64,000 nucleotides of DNA from Candidatus Binatia bacterium. GTDB taxonomy: Bacteria; Desulfobacterota; Binatia; UBA12015. The DNA lies in contig JAQWRY010000086.1 of assembly GCA_029243485.1 (NCBI GenBank), positions 434,001-498,000 on the forward strand, read 5' to 3'. The position numbers and the translations under genes were made by a program. A model generated the notes under the pieces. That model saw only the letters and a program-made list of their open reading frames with translations, was not told the origin of the DNA and did no database searches. Shown here one piece after another: positions 7,145 through 16,108 of this stretch (its first letter is position 1; each line of letters starts with the position of its first letter).

Positions 7145-9763
7145 ATGGCGGCTGGACCTATGGGCCGGGCGAGCGATCAGTCCTCGAACGCAGGTGGTGG
7201 CGGTGGACGCCGCCGTCGGCGCGGTCGAGGTCACAAACGTGGTGGGCGGGGACGCCCCGGGGGCGAGGCTGCGCCCGAGGTCGACGTGTCTTCGCTTCCC
7301 GAGCCGAAGAACGAAACGGAACGAGCAGCTCGGCGTATCGGCATTCGTCAGATGCACCCCGAGCAAGAGAGCGGAATCAACGCTGCGCTCGAGGGCTCCG
7401 ATGTCTTGATGGTTCTGCCGACCGGCTTCGGTAAGTCGGCTGTCTACCAGATCCTCTCGATGCTGATGCCCAAGCCGGTGGTGTTGGTGTCCCCTCTGCT
7501 CGCGCTCCTTCGAGATCAGCACGAAAAGCTCATCAAGTACCAGGTTCCGTGCGTCCGGCTGGACGGCACGGTTCGCGGAAAAGCGCGCGCCGAAGCGCTC
7601 GAGCGCATCAAGCAGGGTGGCCCGTTGCTCGTAATGACGACGCCGGAGACGCTCGGTTCCGACGCGTTCGCCGAGGTCATCCAGGAATCCGGGATCTCCC
7701 TCGCCGCGATCGACGAAGCGCACTGCATCTCGGAGTGGGGTTACGACTTCCGGCCGGCCTACCAGCGCCTTGGCGAACGACTGCGCGCCTTCGGGGCGCC
7801 GCCGCTCATCGCGCTCACCGCGACGGCGACCGAGAAGGTTCGCGAAGACATCGTTCGCTTCCTCGGCATGCGCGATCACAAGGTGGTCGCGAGTTCGCCC
7901 CATCGTTCGAACCTCGCGTTCGAGGTGATGATCTGTCGCGACACGACGGCGCGTCTACGCGCACTCGCGCGTCTCGCGCAGCGCCTGCGCCGTCCCGGGA
8001 TCATCTACTGTACGACGACGCGTGAGGTCGACACGGTCTACGCGATGTTGATGAAGCTGGGCATCCCGGCGCATCGGTATCACGGCAAGATGAACGCCGG
8101 CGAGCGCAACACGCAGCAGGAACTGTTCATGAAGACGGGCCGTCGGACCGTCATGGTTGCGACGAGCGCGTTCGGTCTTGGCATAGACAAGCCGGACATT
8201 CGTTACGTGGTGCACCAGCAGTCGCCCGCTTCCCTTGAGCAGTATGTTCAGGAAGCCGGTCGCGGCGGCCGCGACGGTGCGAAGTCGAACTGCATCCTCC
8301 TGTACGACCCCGAGGACCGCACGACCCACGAGGCCCTCCTGGGTCGTAGTCGCCTAAGGCCCGAGCAGCTCTATCGACTCGGTCGCGCTCTCTCGGCGTG
8401 GGCGGGTGAAGGTCGCACCCCGGACGTTCCCTCCCTCGCGCTCTCTGCGGAGTTGGGTGACCGAGCGACGACCGCGCTCCTGGTGCCGATCGAAGAGGCA
8501 GAGATCATCGAGTTCGACGAGCACAACGTCGTCGTGAAGATTCCGCCCGAAGAAGTGGCCGCGCGGGTGAAGAGCCTCGCCGGACAGTTCGAAAATTTGC
8601 GGACGCAGGATTCACGGCGACTCGATTCGCTCGCCGACTACGCGAACAACAGCGATTGCCGAGCGACCTACCTCCGAAGCTACTTTGGTGAGGACGACGG
8701 CGAACCCTGCGGCCTGTGCGATACCTGCCGTGGCCGACCCGAGCGCCCCTCGACGTTCTTCCAGGCGATCGCGGCACCACCGAAGCGCGGAAAGAAGCGC
8801 GGACGCGGCGGCAAGGGCGGAAAGCCTGAAACGGGTCGGGGGGATCGCTCTCGAAAGAAAAGAGCCGGCGGCGGTCAGCCGCAACGTGGCCAGAAGGCGC
8901 AGGGCGATCAGCAGCAGCAGCGACAACAGCCGCGCGACCGGCAGCCGCGCGACCAGCAGCCGCGCGATCTGCAGGCGCGCGATCTGCAGCCTCGTGATCA
9001 GCAGGCACAAGAAGGTCAGCCTGGGGGATCGAAGCGGTCGCGTCGCAATCGGCGTCGTCGGCGTCGCGGCGGTCAGGGTCGCGGGCCCGGTCAGGGTTCG
9101 GACGCAGCGAACACGCAGGGCCAAGCGAACACGCAGGCCCCGTCGAGCGCGCAGCAGTCATCTCAGGCGCAGGCGGGCAATCGTGCGCCGCGGCCGAGTC
9201 GTCCACCCCGCACAGGGGCTCCGAGTGCGCCTGCAACCGCAACACCCGCTGCGACCCAACCCGCACCCGTAGCGGCACCGGTGGCGAAGAAGGTGGCAGC
9301 CAAGAAGAGGACAGTTGCCGCGACACCGGCCTCGGCCGCTCCGAAGGCGGTTTCCGCGACGGCGAAGAAGGCGTCGACCGCCAAGGAGGCGGCGAAGAAG
9401 ACCGTTGCGAAGAAGGCTGTCGCCGCGAAGACCGTGAGCAAGAAGGTCGTCGCAAAGGCCGCTCCGGCGGCGAAGGCTCCCGCCGCGAAGAAGTCGGTCG
9501 CCAAGAAGACGGTTGCAAAGAAGGTCGCCACGACCGCGAAGAAGGCCGTCGCGAAGAAGGCCACTGCGAAGAAGGCACCCGTAAAGAAAGCGCCGGCCAA
9601 GAAGGTCGCAGCGAAAGCGAAGACGACGACCGTGGCCGCAAAGAAGGCACCCGCAAAGAAGGCGCCGGCCAAGAAGGTCACCGCCAAGAAGACGGCCGCC
9701 AAGAAGACGCCCGCAAAGAAAGTCACGGCCAAGAAGGCCGCGAAGAAGACCCCGAAGGCCTGA
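7145..9763 (+). CDS. RecQ-type ATP-dependent DNA helicase with histone H1-like tail
   Basis: About 872 residues. A Gly/Arg-rich leader (residues 15-45) precedes the helicase core: motif [13 protein letters not shown], motif [20 protein letters not shown], motif [10 protein letters not shown] and motif [13 protein letters not shown] zinc-binding RecQ-C-type cluster follows ([12 protein letters not shown], then CGLCDTC). No HRDC domain is seen. From about residue 545 the chain becomes low complexity: Gln/Arg-rich PRDQQ repeats, then a long Ala/Lys tail of AAKK-type repeats to the end. The ATG at 7145 has GGAGAGG upstream and is preferred to the GTG at 7016. The core predicts 3'-5' unwinding in recombination or repair. 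The tail should bind DNA non-specifically. Confidence 0.9.
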   Translation: MAAGPMGRASDQSSNAGGGGGRRRRRGRGHKRGGRGRPGGEAAPEVDVSSLPEPKNETERAARRIGIRQMHPEQESGINAALEGSDVLMVLPTGFGKSAVYQILSMLMPKPVVLVSPLLALLRDQHEKLIKYQVPCVRLDGTVRGKARAEALERIKQGGPLLVMTTPETLGSDAFAEVIQESGISLAAIDEAHCISEWGYDFRPAYQRLGERLRAFGAPPLIALTATATEKVREDIVRFLGMRDHKVVASSPHRSNLAFEVMICRDTTARLRALARLAQRLRRPGIIYCTTTREVDTVYAMLMKLGIPAHRYHGKMNAGERNTQQELFMKTGRRTVMVATSAFGLGIDKPDIRYVVHQQSPASLEQYVQEAGRGGRDGAKSNCILLYDPEDRTTHEALLGRSRLRPEQLYRLGRALSAWAGEGRTPDVPSLALSAELGDRATTALLVPIEEAEIIEFDEHNVVVKIPPEEVAARVKSLAGQFENLRTQDSRRLDSLADYANNSDCRATYLRSYFGEDDGEPCGLCDTCRGRPERPSTFFQAIAAPPKRGKKRGRGGKGGKPETGRGDRSRKKRAGGGQPQRGQKAQGDQQQQRQQPRDRQPRDQQPRDLQARDLQPRDQQAQEGQPGGSKRSRRNRRRRRRGGQGRGPGQGSDAANTQGQANTQAPSSAQQSSQAQAGNRAPRPSRPPRTGAPSAPATATPAATQPAPVAAPVAKKVAAKKRTVAATPASAAPKAVSATAKKASTAKEAAKKTVAKKAVAAKTVSKKVVAKAAPAAKAPAAKKSVAKKTVAKKVATTAKKAVAKKATAKKAPVKKAPAKKVAAKAKTTTVAAKKAPAKKAPAKKVTAKKTAAKKTPAKKVTAKKAAKKTPKA
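8927..9009 (+). repeat. in-gene tandem repeat encoding PRD-Q units
   Basis: Six imperfect copies of a roughly 15-nt unit (cagccgcgcgac plus a variable codon) encode [25 protein letters not shown]-like and PRDQQ units. They sit in the linker between the RecQ zinc cluster and the Ala/Lys tail. Repeats of this kind change copy number by slippage, so the length may vary between strains. Confidence 0.7.
9283..9759 (+). repeat. in-gene Ala/Lys-rich repeat (histone H1-like tail)
   Basis: About 160 codons of degenerate AKK, AAKKA and PAKKV units, dominated by gcc/gcg and aag codons, form the C-terminus of the helicase. The composition matches H1-like bacterial proteins that condense DNA. The stretch has no aromatic residues and is expected to be disordered and strongly basic. 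Confidence 0.75.
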
Positions 9764-9785
9764 CCGGGAGCAGCTTTCGGTCGCC

Positions 9786-11282
9786 GTGTCTTCTTCGACT
9801 CGCCGTTGTCCAGATCCTCGGAACCATCTCCTCGCGGTCGTCTTGGGTGAAGAGGCGGCGATGCGCGCTTCGGACCCGGCCCTATTGAGCGCGGCGCGCG
9901 TTCTCTCCTACGGCGATCTGGCGCGAGCGGTGGAGCACGGCGGGCGGGAGATCGACGAGCGCTTCGCACCCGGCAGCCGGATCCTCATCGCAGGGTACGA
10001 TCAGATGGTGGTCGCGCTCGCCCTGCTTTCGGCGCTGCAGTCGCAATGCGTCCCGCTTCTCGTCGATCCGCAATCTGCGACGGAGCTCGCGCGGGTCGCA
10101 GGGCGCTGGGATGTTGCAGGCGGCGTCGGAGACCCGAAGATTTTGGGTGCGCTCGACGCGGTGATCGACGACACGGCGGTGCTCGGTTGGACGACGGCGG
10201 CGGGTCCCGGCGGCGCGGAACTCGAACCCGTTCACGCAGGCGACCCTGCTTTTTGGACCTTCACGTCGGGAACCACCGGCGAGCCCCGGGCTGTGGTCCA
10301 CGCCCACCGCGGCCCACGAGCGGCCTACGAGGCGTTCGGTCGCGACGTCCTGTCACTCGCGCCGACCGATCGCACGGCGTCGACGGCCGGCCTGCCGTTC
10401 GTCTACGCGCTCGGTAACAATCTCTTCTTTCCGCTTCTCGCCGGGGGTTCGGCGATCCTGCCGGCGGACTTGCTCCTTCCGACCGTGCTCGCGGAGGTCC
10501 GTCGTCACGACGCGACGGTACTCGTGAGCGGGCCGTGGTCTCTCGAGGCGATGGCGCGTCTCGCCGACCGATCCGACCGGGGGGAAGCGCTGCGTCGCCT
10601 CCGTCTGGTTCTGTCGGCCGGGGAGCCGCTCGCGGCGAGCGTGTTCTCGCGTTGGCAGAGCGCGTTCGGCCAGACTCCGCTCGACAATCTCGGATGCACC
10701 GAGATGTTCAACTCGTTCTTGTCGCCCCGCCCGGAGGGTGCCCTGCCGGGATCGCTGGGACACGTAGTGCCGGGTTTCGAGGTCCGCCTCGGCGGGCAGC
10801 CACCCGCTGCCGGTCGCCGCGGTGCGCTCACGGTTCGAGGCGAGAGCCGCGCGGTGGCGATGTCGTGCGACGATGGGAACGATCAGATCGTCGAGACCGA
10901 TGGTGAGTGGTGCGAAACCGGAGACGAACTCGAGGTCGACGAGACCGGGCGCTTCACCTATCTCGGCCGTCTCGACGACCGCTTCAAGGTCCGCGGCCAG
11001 TTCGTGCGGCCCGCCGAAGTCGAGCGGCGGCTGCGCACCTTGGACGGCATTCGCGAGTGTCTCGTTTCGTCGGAGACCGACGACCACGGTCTCGCGTGCG
11101 TCTCCGTCCGGCTCGTTCTCGGTGCGGACTACGATGCGGCCGAAGTCCTGAGAGCGGCCGGCGTGGCCGCGCGCCAAGTCCTCCCAGCGGCGGCCCGCAC
11201 GCTACGCCTCGAGCGGGTCGAGGCGTTGCCCCGCAGCCCGCGAGGCAAGGTGTTGCGAGAGCGCCGCGCGGCTTCGTCCTAG
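9786..11282 (+). CDS. AMP-dependent acyl/aryl-CoA or acyl-ACP ligase
   Basis: A 498-residue member of the ANL adenylating superfamily. The phosphate-binding loop is TFTSGTTGEPRAVVHAHRG. The adenine motif is DNLGCTEMFNS, the hinge region is TGDELEVDETGRFTYLGRLDDRFKVRGQFV, and the C-terminal catalytic Lys lies in RSPRGKVLRERR. It activates a carboxylic acid as acyl-AMP and transfers it to a thiol, but the substrate is not predictable. The GTG at 9786 is the longest sensible start. It shares the SGTTGEPRAV motif with the ligase at 16927 and may serve the cluster downstream or the neighbouring radical SAM gene. Confidence 0.9.
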   Translation: MSSSTRRCPDPRNHLLAVVLGEEAAMRASDPALLSAARVLSYGDLARAVEHGGREIDERFAPGSRILIAGYDQMVVALALLSALQSQCVPLLVDPQSATELARVAGRWDVAGGVGDPKILGALDAVIDDTAVLGWTTAAGPGGAELEPVHAGDPAFWTFTSGTTGEPRAVVHAHRGPRAAYEAFGRDVLSLAPTDRTASTAGLPFVYALGNNLFFPLLAGGSAILPADLLLPTVLAEVRRHDATVLVSGPWSLEAMARLADRSDRGEALRRLRLVLSAGEPLAASVFSRWQSAFGQTPLDNLGCTEMFNSFLSPRPEGALPGSLGHVVPGFEVRLGGQPPAAGRRGALTVRGESRAVAMSCDDGNDQIVETDGEWCETGDELEVDETGRFTYLGRLDDRFKVRGQFVRPAEVERRLRTLDGIRECLVSSETDDHGLACVSVRLVLGADYDAAEVLRAAGVAARQVLPAAARTLRLERVEALPRSPRGKVLRERRAASS

Positions 11283-11303
11283 ACGGCGTCGCCTCGTGCT
11301 GCA

Positions 11304-12470
11304 CTACCGCGGAGACAGGAAGTTTACGATGTCGCCTGCTTCTCGGTGCTCGGCGAGGATCTCTTCGAACGGGCGCTGGTCGATGACCTCGAACTGACTC
11401 GTTTCGAGCGGGAACTTAGCATCCGTCTCGGTGTAAGGTGTCACGGACGCGGAGCCGGCCGACAAGACCGTGCAGATCGGCACGAGCTTGTGCTGGATCT
11501 CCTTGGGTTCGCGGGTCGTCAGGACGAGCTTGCCGCTGGGGACAGTGAGCGCAAGCAGCGAAACCAGCCGGATGAACTCTTCGTCACTTGCCCCGCGCGG
11601 GCTCCGTCCCTCGCCCGCGGTCAGCCGAAGCCGCGGTAGGGAGAGGTAGACCTCCATCCCGGCCTCGAGCAGATGGCGCGTGTGCAGGATCAACGCGATC
11701 ATCTCGAATGCGAGATCGGGATTCAAGCCGATCAGGACGCCGGGATTGGCGACGCGGATACCCGCGGCGCGGTCGCGGTCGAAGTTGGCCAGGCGACGAT
11801 CGTAGTCGGCGCGGGGGTTGTCTGCGCTCTTCCCCATGAACCGGCCGTAGTACTCACGCGAGTACGTCTCCTGGAACGTGCACATGGTGATCTTCGGAGC
11901 GACGCTGCCGTCGTCGCGGCGCGAGATCCCGTCGAGAAGTGCGTCCAGCTCGTCGGGCTCGAGCGAGCCGATGTTGATGAGGACGTGCCGGAACTCGAGC
12001 TCCTCGGTCGTGCGCAACGCGCGATTCACGAACTCGAGCGCCCAGCCGCGGCGTTCGGCCCGGTACTCGCCGGTGAGAAGGGCGACGGCGTTCATGCCGC
12101 GCTTCTTCAACGTGCGGAGCTGCTCTTCGACCTGCTCGGACGGCGCGGTCTGTCGAACGAGCGCATCGTTGTCGCGGCGCATGCCACACATTCGGCACTC
12201 GGCGTCGCACGTGTTGGTCATGTACAGCGGCGAGAAGGTCTCGAGGGGAAGGGCGCGGCGCTGCTGCGCCTCGCGGGCGGCGGCGTAGATCGATTCGTGA
12301 TCGCTCTCGGAAAACCAGAGCCTTGCGGCCTCTTCGGGAGAGAGCTCATACCCCGTGCGTGCACGCTCGAGGAGCGCCGAAGCATCGGCGGAATCGGCGC
12401 ACTCGCGGCCCTGGGCCAAAATGGCTTCGACTCGCTCGGCGTTGAGCTCGAATTGCTTTGGCTCGGCCAT
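11304..12470 (-). CDS. ThiH/HydG-like radical SAM protein
   Basis: A 388-residue radical SAM enzyme. The [4Fe-4S] ligands are Cys88, Cys92 and Cys95 (CDAECRMC). ThiH/HydG features follow: CTFQETYSREYYGRFM, ANPGVLIGLNPDLAFE and LSLPRLRLTAGEG. ThiH and HydG cleave tyrosine to dehydroglycine and p-cresol. No thiamine or hydrogenase-maturation gene is nearby, and HydG's long C-terminal cluster domain is absent, so the substrate here is unknown. It converges on the adenylating enzyme gene, with only 21 nt between the stops. Confidence 0.85.
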   Translation of the reverse strand: MAEPKQFELNAERVEAILAQGRECADSADASALLERARTGYELSPEEAARLWFSESDHESIYAAAREAQQRRALPLETFSPLYMTNTCDAECRMCGMRRDNDALVRQTAPSEQVEEQLRTLKKRGMNAVALLTGEYRAERRGWALEFVNRALRTTEELEFRHVLINIGSLEPDELDALLDGISRRDDGSVAPKITMCTFQETYSREYYGRFMGKSADNPRADYDRRLANFDRDRAAGIRVANPGVLIGLNPDLAFEMIALILHTRHLLEAGMEVYLSLPRLRLTAGEGRSPRGASDEEFIRLVSLLALTVPSGKLVLTTREPKEIQHKLVPICTVLSAGSASVTPYTETDAKFPLETSQFEVIDQRPFEEILAEHREAGDIVNFLSPR

Positions 12471-12507
12471 AAAGTCGTCCCGATCTAACCCTGTGGGGCG
12501 AGGAGGG

Positions 12508-13344
12508 TCAATCGGTCTCGAGGACCCACGAGGTGACCTGGGCCGGTTCCGCTCGGCCCTCGACCAGCATGAGTTGCTGGTCGGCCCCGAGGTCGGTGAG
12601 GCGCGTGATCCGGCCCGACGGCCAGCGGATCTCCAGCGTGTCGATCGTCTCGGCGTTCGCGAGGCCGAAATGCTGCACTAGCGACGAGGCCGACAGGTAG
12701 CTCGAGCCGGTGTGGACCTCGCGCACCTGGCGCTTGCCGCCCGCTTCGAGAGTGAGCCGGGCACCGACGGCGTCGCGGTTGCTCTTCGTTCCGACGAGCT
12801 TGATTTCGAGCCAGTGCTCGGGCCCGCCGAGGTTCCGCAGCAGCTGGGCCGGCTGTGCGTAGTTGCGCAGGATGATGTCGACGTAGCCGTCCTGGTCGTA
12901 GTCCGCGACGATGGGCATGCTGGACCAGGTCGTAGGTTCGATGCCGATGATCTCGGTCTGGCCGACGAAAGTTCCGCATCCCTCGTTGCGGTAGAAGCGT
13001 TGCCCGAGCAGGCCGGAGATCCAAAGGTCCGGGTCTCCGTCGTTCTCGGCATCGAAGAAGACGAGGCCGGATCCGGAGATGGGAAGCTCGGGCGGGAGAC
13101 CGCTGTCGTCGTTGGCCGGGACGAAGGATCCGTCTGCGGCATTTCGGTAGAGCGTGATGTGGTTCGTGTTGAGAAGGGCGACGTCCTCGAAGCCGTCGCA
13201 GTCGTAGTCGGCGACCGCGGACCCGGAGGAAGCGGCCATCTCGCCGATCAGCCGGAACCGGGGCGAGCCGGACAGGTCATGGACGTCGCTCAAGCCGGCC
13301 ATCTCGGTCACGACCGCGAAGCGTGGCTCCGATGACTCGATCAT
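12508..13344 (-). CDS. FG-GAP/VCBS repeat and ASPIC/UnbV domain protein (C-terminal part of a split gene)
   Basis: 278 residues with FG-GAP-like calcium-loop repeats (ADYDCDGFEDVALL, DAENDGDPDLWI and ADYDQDGYVDIIL), which build a beta-propeller. An ASPIC/UnbV domain follows (WLEIKLVGTKSNRDAVGARL, GSSYLSASS, LEIRWPSG). Such proteins are normally exported, yet this frame has no signal peptide and only a weak ribosome site. The lipoprotein frame just upstream (13366-13677) is in the same reading frame, separated only by a TGA and seven codons. I therefore read the two as one gene broken by a nonsense change, or read through. The function is unknown. Confidence 0.8.
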   Translation of the reverse strand: MIESSEPRFAVVTEMAGLSDVHDLSGSPRFRLIGEMAASSGSAVADYDCDGFEDVALLNTNHITLYRNAADGSFVPANDDSGLPPELPISGSGLVFFDAENDGDPDLWISGLLGQRFYRNEGCGTFVGQTEIIGIEPTTWSSMPIVADYDQDGYVDIILRNYAQPAQLLRNLGGPEHWLEIKLVGTKSNRDAVGARLTLEAGGKRQVREVHTGSSYLSASSLVQHFGLANAETIDTLEIRWPSGRITRLTDLGADQQLMLVEGRAEPAQVTSWVLETD

Positions 13345-13365
13345 CTCGCGCGCCTCGATCGTTTC

Positions 13366-13677
13366 TCAAGTGACGACCCACTCGCCCCCGCTTTTCTCCC
13401 AGCGAACTCGCGTCTCGCTGAAGTCTCCCGAGATGTCGGCGGGGGGCGACCAGATGATGCCGTCGCCGGTTTCGACGTCGTAGTTCTTGAGGATCGCGTC
13501 GACGTCGCGCGATTTGATGTCGCCGGGGAGGTGGCGGTGGATCGCGGAGTTGATCGGGTCGATCTCGGCCTTGCGCGTCTTCTCCCATTGCTCGACGGAC
13601 GCCAAGCAGCCACTGAGCAGAGCAAGCGCGACCAGGCTCGAGAGTCCACGAAGCGGAAACGAACAGCGGTTCATCAT
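13366..13677 (-). CDS. lipoprotein with truncated NTF2-like domain (N-terminal part of a split gene)
   Basis: 103 residues. A signal peptide with lipobox ALLSGC and lipidation Cys24 is followed by an NTF2/SnoaL-like segment (IHRHLPGDIKSRDVDAILKNY and VRWEKSGGEWVV). The final beta strand of such a domain would continue past the TGA at 13366-13368. The codons after the stop read ETIEAREMIESSEPRF and run straight into the FG-GAP frame. A CGA-to-TGA change would explain the stop. Its ATG is just behind the ketosynthase-like gene end (13677). Confidence 0.7.
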   Translation of the reverse strand: MMNRCSFPLRGLSSLVALALLSGCLASVEQWEKTRKAEIDPINSAIHRHLPGDIKSRDVDAILKNYDVETGDGIIWSPPADISGDFSETRVRWEKSGGEWVVT

Positions 13678-14882
13678 CAGGGCGAAGCCAACACGTCAAT
13701 CGCGACAGGCACGAGGACGCCACTGCGCCCGCTGCCGGGGATCAGGATGCGCGAGGGGGCGCCCGAGTCGGCCAGCGCGCCGGGAAGAGAGCCGTGCCCG
13801 ACGGCGAGGGACGCCAGGGCGACCGAGAGCATGCCCCGTGAGGGCCAGTCTCCGACCAGCCCGTCGAGGCGCCTGTAGGTCGGCGGTGTCGGCTGCGTGC
13901 GCTCCAACGCGGAGAGTAGGCAGCGATCGAGCTCGTCCCGCGGCGGGGATCCGTTGGCGCCGCCGAGCACGGCCGAAACCGGGGGGGACGACTGGCCGCG
14001 TGTTTCGAGCATCCGGGTGAGCCGCGCGGCGGCTGCCTGGGGTTCCGGTGCGGCGTAGGGTCCGGCCGCGATGGCCCCGCTTCGCGCCACGCCGACCGCG
14101 GCGTACGGAGCGCGCCCACGGGCCCGGGCAGCGTCTTCGTACTCGAGGACGACCGCGGCTGCGCCTTCGCCGGGTACGATCCGACCCCGGACGGCGTCTT
14201 CTCGCGCGGCCACGGCCGAACTCGCCCCGTCGAGCAGGCGACGCTCACGAAGCGCCCCGAGATAGACCGACCCGAACTCGTCCGCTCCGCCCACGACGAC
14301 CCGGTCGCACATGCCGGCCCGGAGAAGATCGACCGCAGTCGCGACGGCGATCTCGCCCGAGGCTTCGTGTTCCGAAACGCTCAGATTCGGCCCTCGGATC
14401 GTCTGCTCGATTGCGGCGTAACCGCCGGCCGCGTTGAGCACCAGGTTCGGAAACAGGATCGGCTGCCCGGCGCCCGGTCCGTGCTGCAGCACCCGTTCCA
14501 TGTACTTCTGCGTCTCGCGCTGGTTCCCCAAGCACGACCCGATGACGAGCGCCGTGCGGACCTGGTCGTGTTCGGATTCGAGCGGGAGTGCGGCATCGGT
14601 GACCGCCTGCGTCGCGGAGGCCCCGATCATGCGGGAGCACCAGTCCATCCGGCGCAGGTGAGACGACTGGATGTGTTCCTTCGGTTGAAAGCCCCGCACG
14701 AACCCCGCACGTCCCACAGCGGGCAGGGCGACCGGGTCGACCCCGCGGGCGAGGCGGGGGTCGTCTTCGGCGAGGGTGCGGACGCCAGCCTCGTCCTTCT
14801 GCCACGCATCCCACACGGCGCTCTTGCCGGTGCCCAGAGGGCACACGAAGCCGAGACCCGTCACCACGATGGCGCCGTTCAC
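13677..14882 (-). CDS. ketosynthase-like protein lacking catalytic residues (chain-length-factor type)
   Basis: 401 residues with the thiolase-fold pattern of FabF-type enzymes (IVVTGLGFVCPLG at the start, GEGAAAVVLEYEDAARARG in the middle). The nucleophile region reads GPNLSVSEHEASGEIA with no Cys. The region normally holding NAHGTGT reads AVLGGANGSPP, and the second catalytic His motif is replaced by GDWPSRGMLSVAL. It therefore cannot condense by the normal mechanism and probably pairs with the active ketosynthase upstream, as chain length factors do. The GTG start overlaps the stop of the active ketosynthase (GTGA), indicating coupled translation. Confidence 0.85.
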   Translation of the reverse strand: MNGAIVVTGLGFVCPLGTGKSAVWDAWQKDEAGVRTLAEDDPRLARGVDPVALPAVGRAGFVRGFQPKEHIQSSHLRRMDWCSRMIGASATQAVTDAALPLESEHDQVRTALVIGSCLGNQRETQKYMERVLQHGPGAGQPILFPNLVLNAAGGYAAIEQTIRGPNLSVSEHEASGEIAVATAVDLLRAGMCDRVVVGGADEFGSVYLGALRERRLLDGASSAVAAREDAVRGRIVPGEGAAAVVLEYEDAARARGRAPYAAVGVARSGAIAAGPYAAPEPQAAAARLTRMLETRGQSSPPVSAVLGGANGSPPRDELDRCLLSALERTQPTPPTYRRLDGLVGDWPSRGMLSVALASLAVGHGSLPGALADSGAPSRILIPGSGRSGVLVPVAIDVLASP

Positions 14883-16105
14883 GGCCGCTCCAGGATCAAG
14901 CTGCAGTTGTTGCCGCCGAAGCCGTAGGAGTTGGAGGCCGCACGTCGGAACGCGAGGTCGCGCGGGGCGCCCTGGATCAGGTCGACGGTGCACTCGGGAT
15001 CGGGATTCGTGAGCCCGATCGTAGGCGGGACGAAGCCCCCGTTCATGGCGAGCACTGTGGCGATGGCTTCGACCGCGCCCGCGGCTCCGAGCAGGTGCCC
15101 GAACAGGCCTTTCGTCGACGACACGGGAAGCGCCGACGCTCGCGCTCCGAACACGGTGCGCAGAGCGCGTGCTTCGCACGCATCGTTTTGGGGCGTCCCG
15201 GTGCCGTGAGCGTTCACGTACTCGATCTCCGCCGGCGGGACCCCGGCGTCGGAGAGGGCGGTCTGCAGCGCCTGACTCGCACCGAGGCCTTCTTGGTGAG
15301 GTGCCGTCGGATGGTTGGCATCGCACGAAAGCCCGGCGCCGAGCAGCCGCGCGAGGACCGGCGCGCCCCGCTCGTTCGCGTGGTCCTCCGCTTCGAGGAC
15401 CACGGCGGCAGCGCCCTCGCCGAGAGTGAGCCCCTGCCGGTCGCGATCGAAGGGCCGGCACGGTTCCGGCGCGAGAGCTTTCAGGGCGTGGAATCCCGAG
15501 TACGTCATGCGGCACAGAGCGTCGGTGCCGCCGGCGATCACCACGTCCGCCGCGCCCGAGCGGATCCAGGCGAGTCCCATGGCGAGCGAGATCGCGCTGC
15601 TCGAGCAGGCGGTCGACGGTCCGAGGCGGGGTCCGAACGCTCCGACGGAGGACGCGATCATGCCCGTCGGCGCACCGACCGTCGACGACAGGAGCTGGGG
15701 CCGGAGACGGCCGGCCGGAGTCCCGAGTCGCCGTGTGTCGTAATAGGCCTCGGTCTCGAGCATCCCGCCGGTCGAAGTTCCGATCGACGTCCCGATCCGT
15801 TCCCGGTCCTCGGAAGACAGGTCGAGGCCGCTGCTGTCGAGTGCATGTTCGACGGCGAACAGGGCCAGACGATCGGATCGCGAACTGCGCCGACGTGCCG
15901 CCGCGCCCGCGAGGGCGGAGTCCGGAATCTCCTCGACCTCCCCCGCGATATGAACCCGCAGCCCCTCGGTCGAGAAGAGAGTCACGTCGCGGAAGCGATG
16001 GGTGTTGCCGCGCAGGGCCTGCTCGAGCGCGGCGGTGCCGAGCCCGGCGGACGTGATGGCTCCCATGCCGGTGATGACCACGCGACGCTGTGGCTCGGTG
16101 GGCAT
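14879..16105 (-). CDS. beta-ketoacyl-ACP synthase (FabF/KAS II type)
   Basis: 408 residues, full length for the family. Catalytic Cys167 is in GPSTACSSSA, one His is in VNAHGTGTPQND and the second His is in STKGLFGHLLGAAGAVEA. The glycine-rich C-terminus SNSYGFGGNNCSLIL is also present. It catalyses decarboxylative condensation of malonyl-ACP with an acyl or aryl primer. It lies 3 nt behind the ketoreductase gene and overlaps the catalytically dead partner by 4 nt, making a KR-KS-CLF-like operon. Confidence 0.95.
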   Translation of the reverse strand: MPTEPQRRVVITGMGAITSAGLGTAALEQALRGNTHRFRDVTLFSTEGLRVHIAGEVEEIPDSALAGAAARRRSSRSDRLALFAVEHALDSSGLDLSSEDRERIGTSIGTSTGGMLETEAYYDTRRLGTPAGRLRPQLLSSTVGAPTGMIASSVGAFGPRLGPSTACSSSAISLAMGLAWIRSGAADVVIAGGTDALCRMTYSGFHALKALAPEPCRPFDRDRQGLTLGEGAAAVVLEAEDHANERGAPVLARLLGAGLSCDANHPTAPHQEGLGASQALQTALSDAGVPPAEIEYVNAHGTGTPQNDACEARALRTVFGARASALPVSSTKGLFGHLLGAAGAVEAIATVLAMNGGFVPPTIGLTNPDPECTVDLIQGAPRDLAFRRAASNSYGFGGNNCSLILERP

Positions 16106-16108
16106 GTC

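Noticed and set aside
8927-9759. Possible CRISPR-like or minisatellite array
   Set aside because: The repeats are in frame, degenerate and lack unique spacers; they encode the helicase tail.
13366-13368. TGA read as selenocysteine
   Set aside because: The residue lies in a structural strand of an NTF2-like domain, not at a redox site, and no typical hairpin with a conserved loop was evident after the codon.
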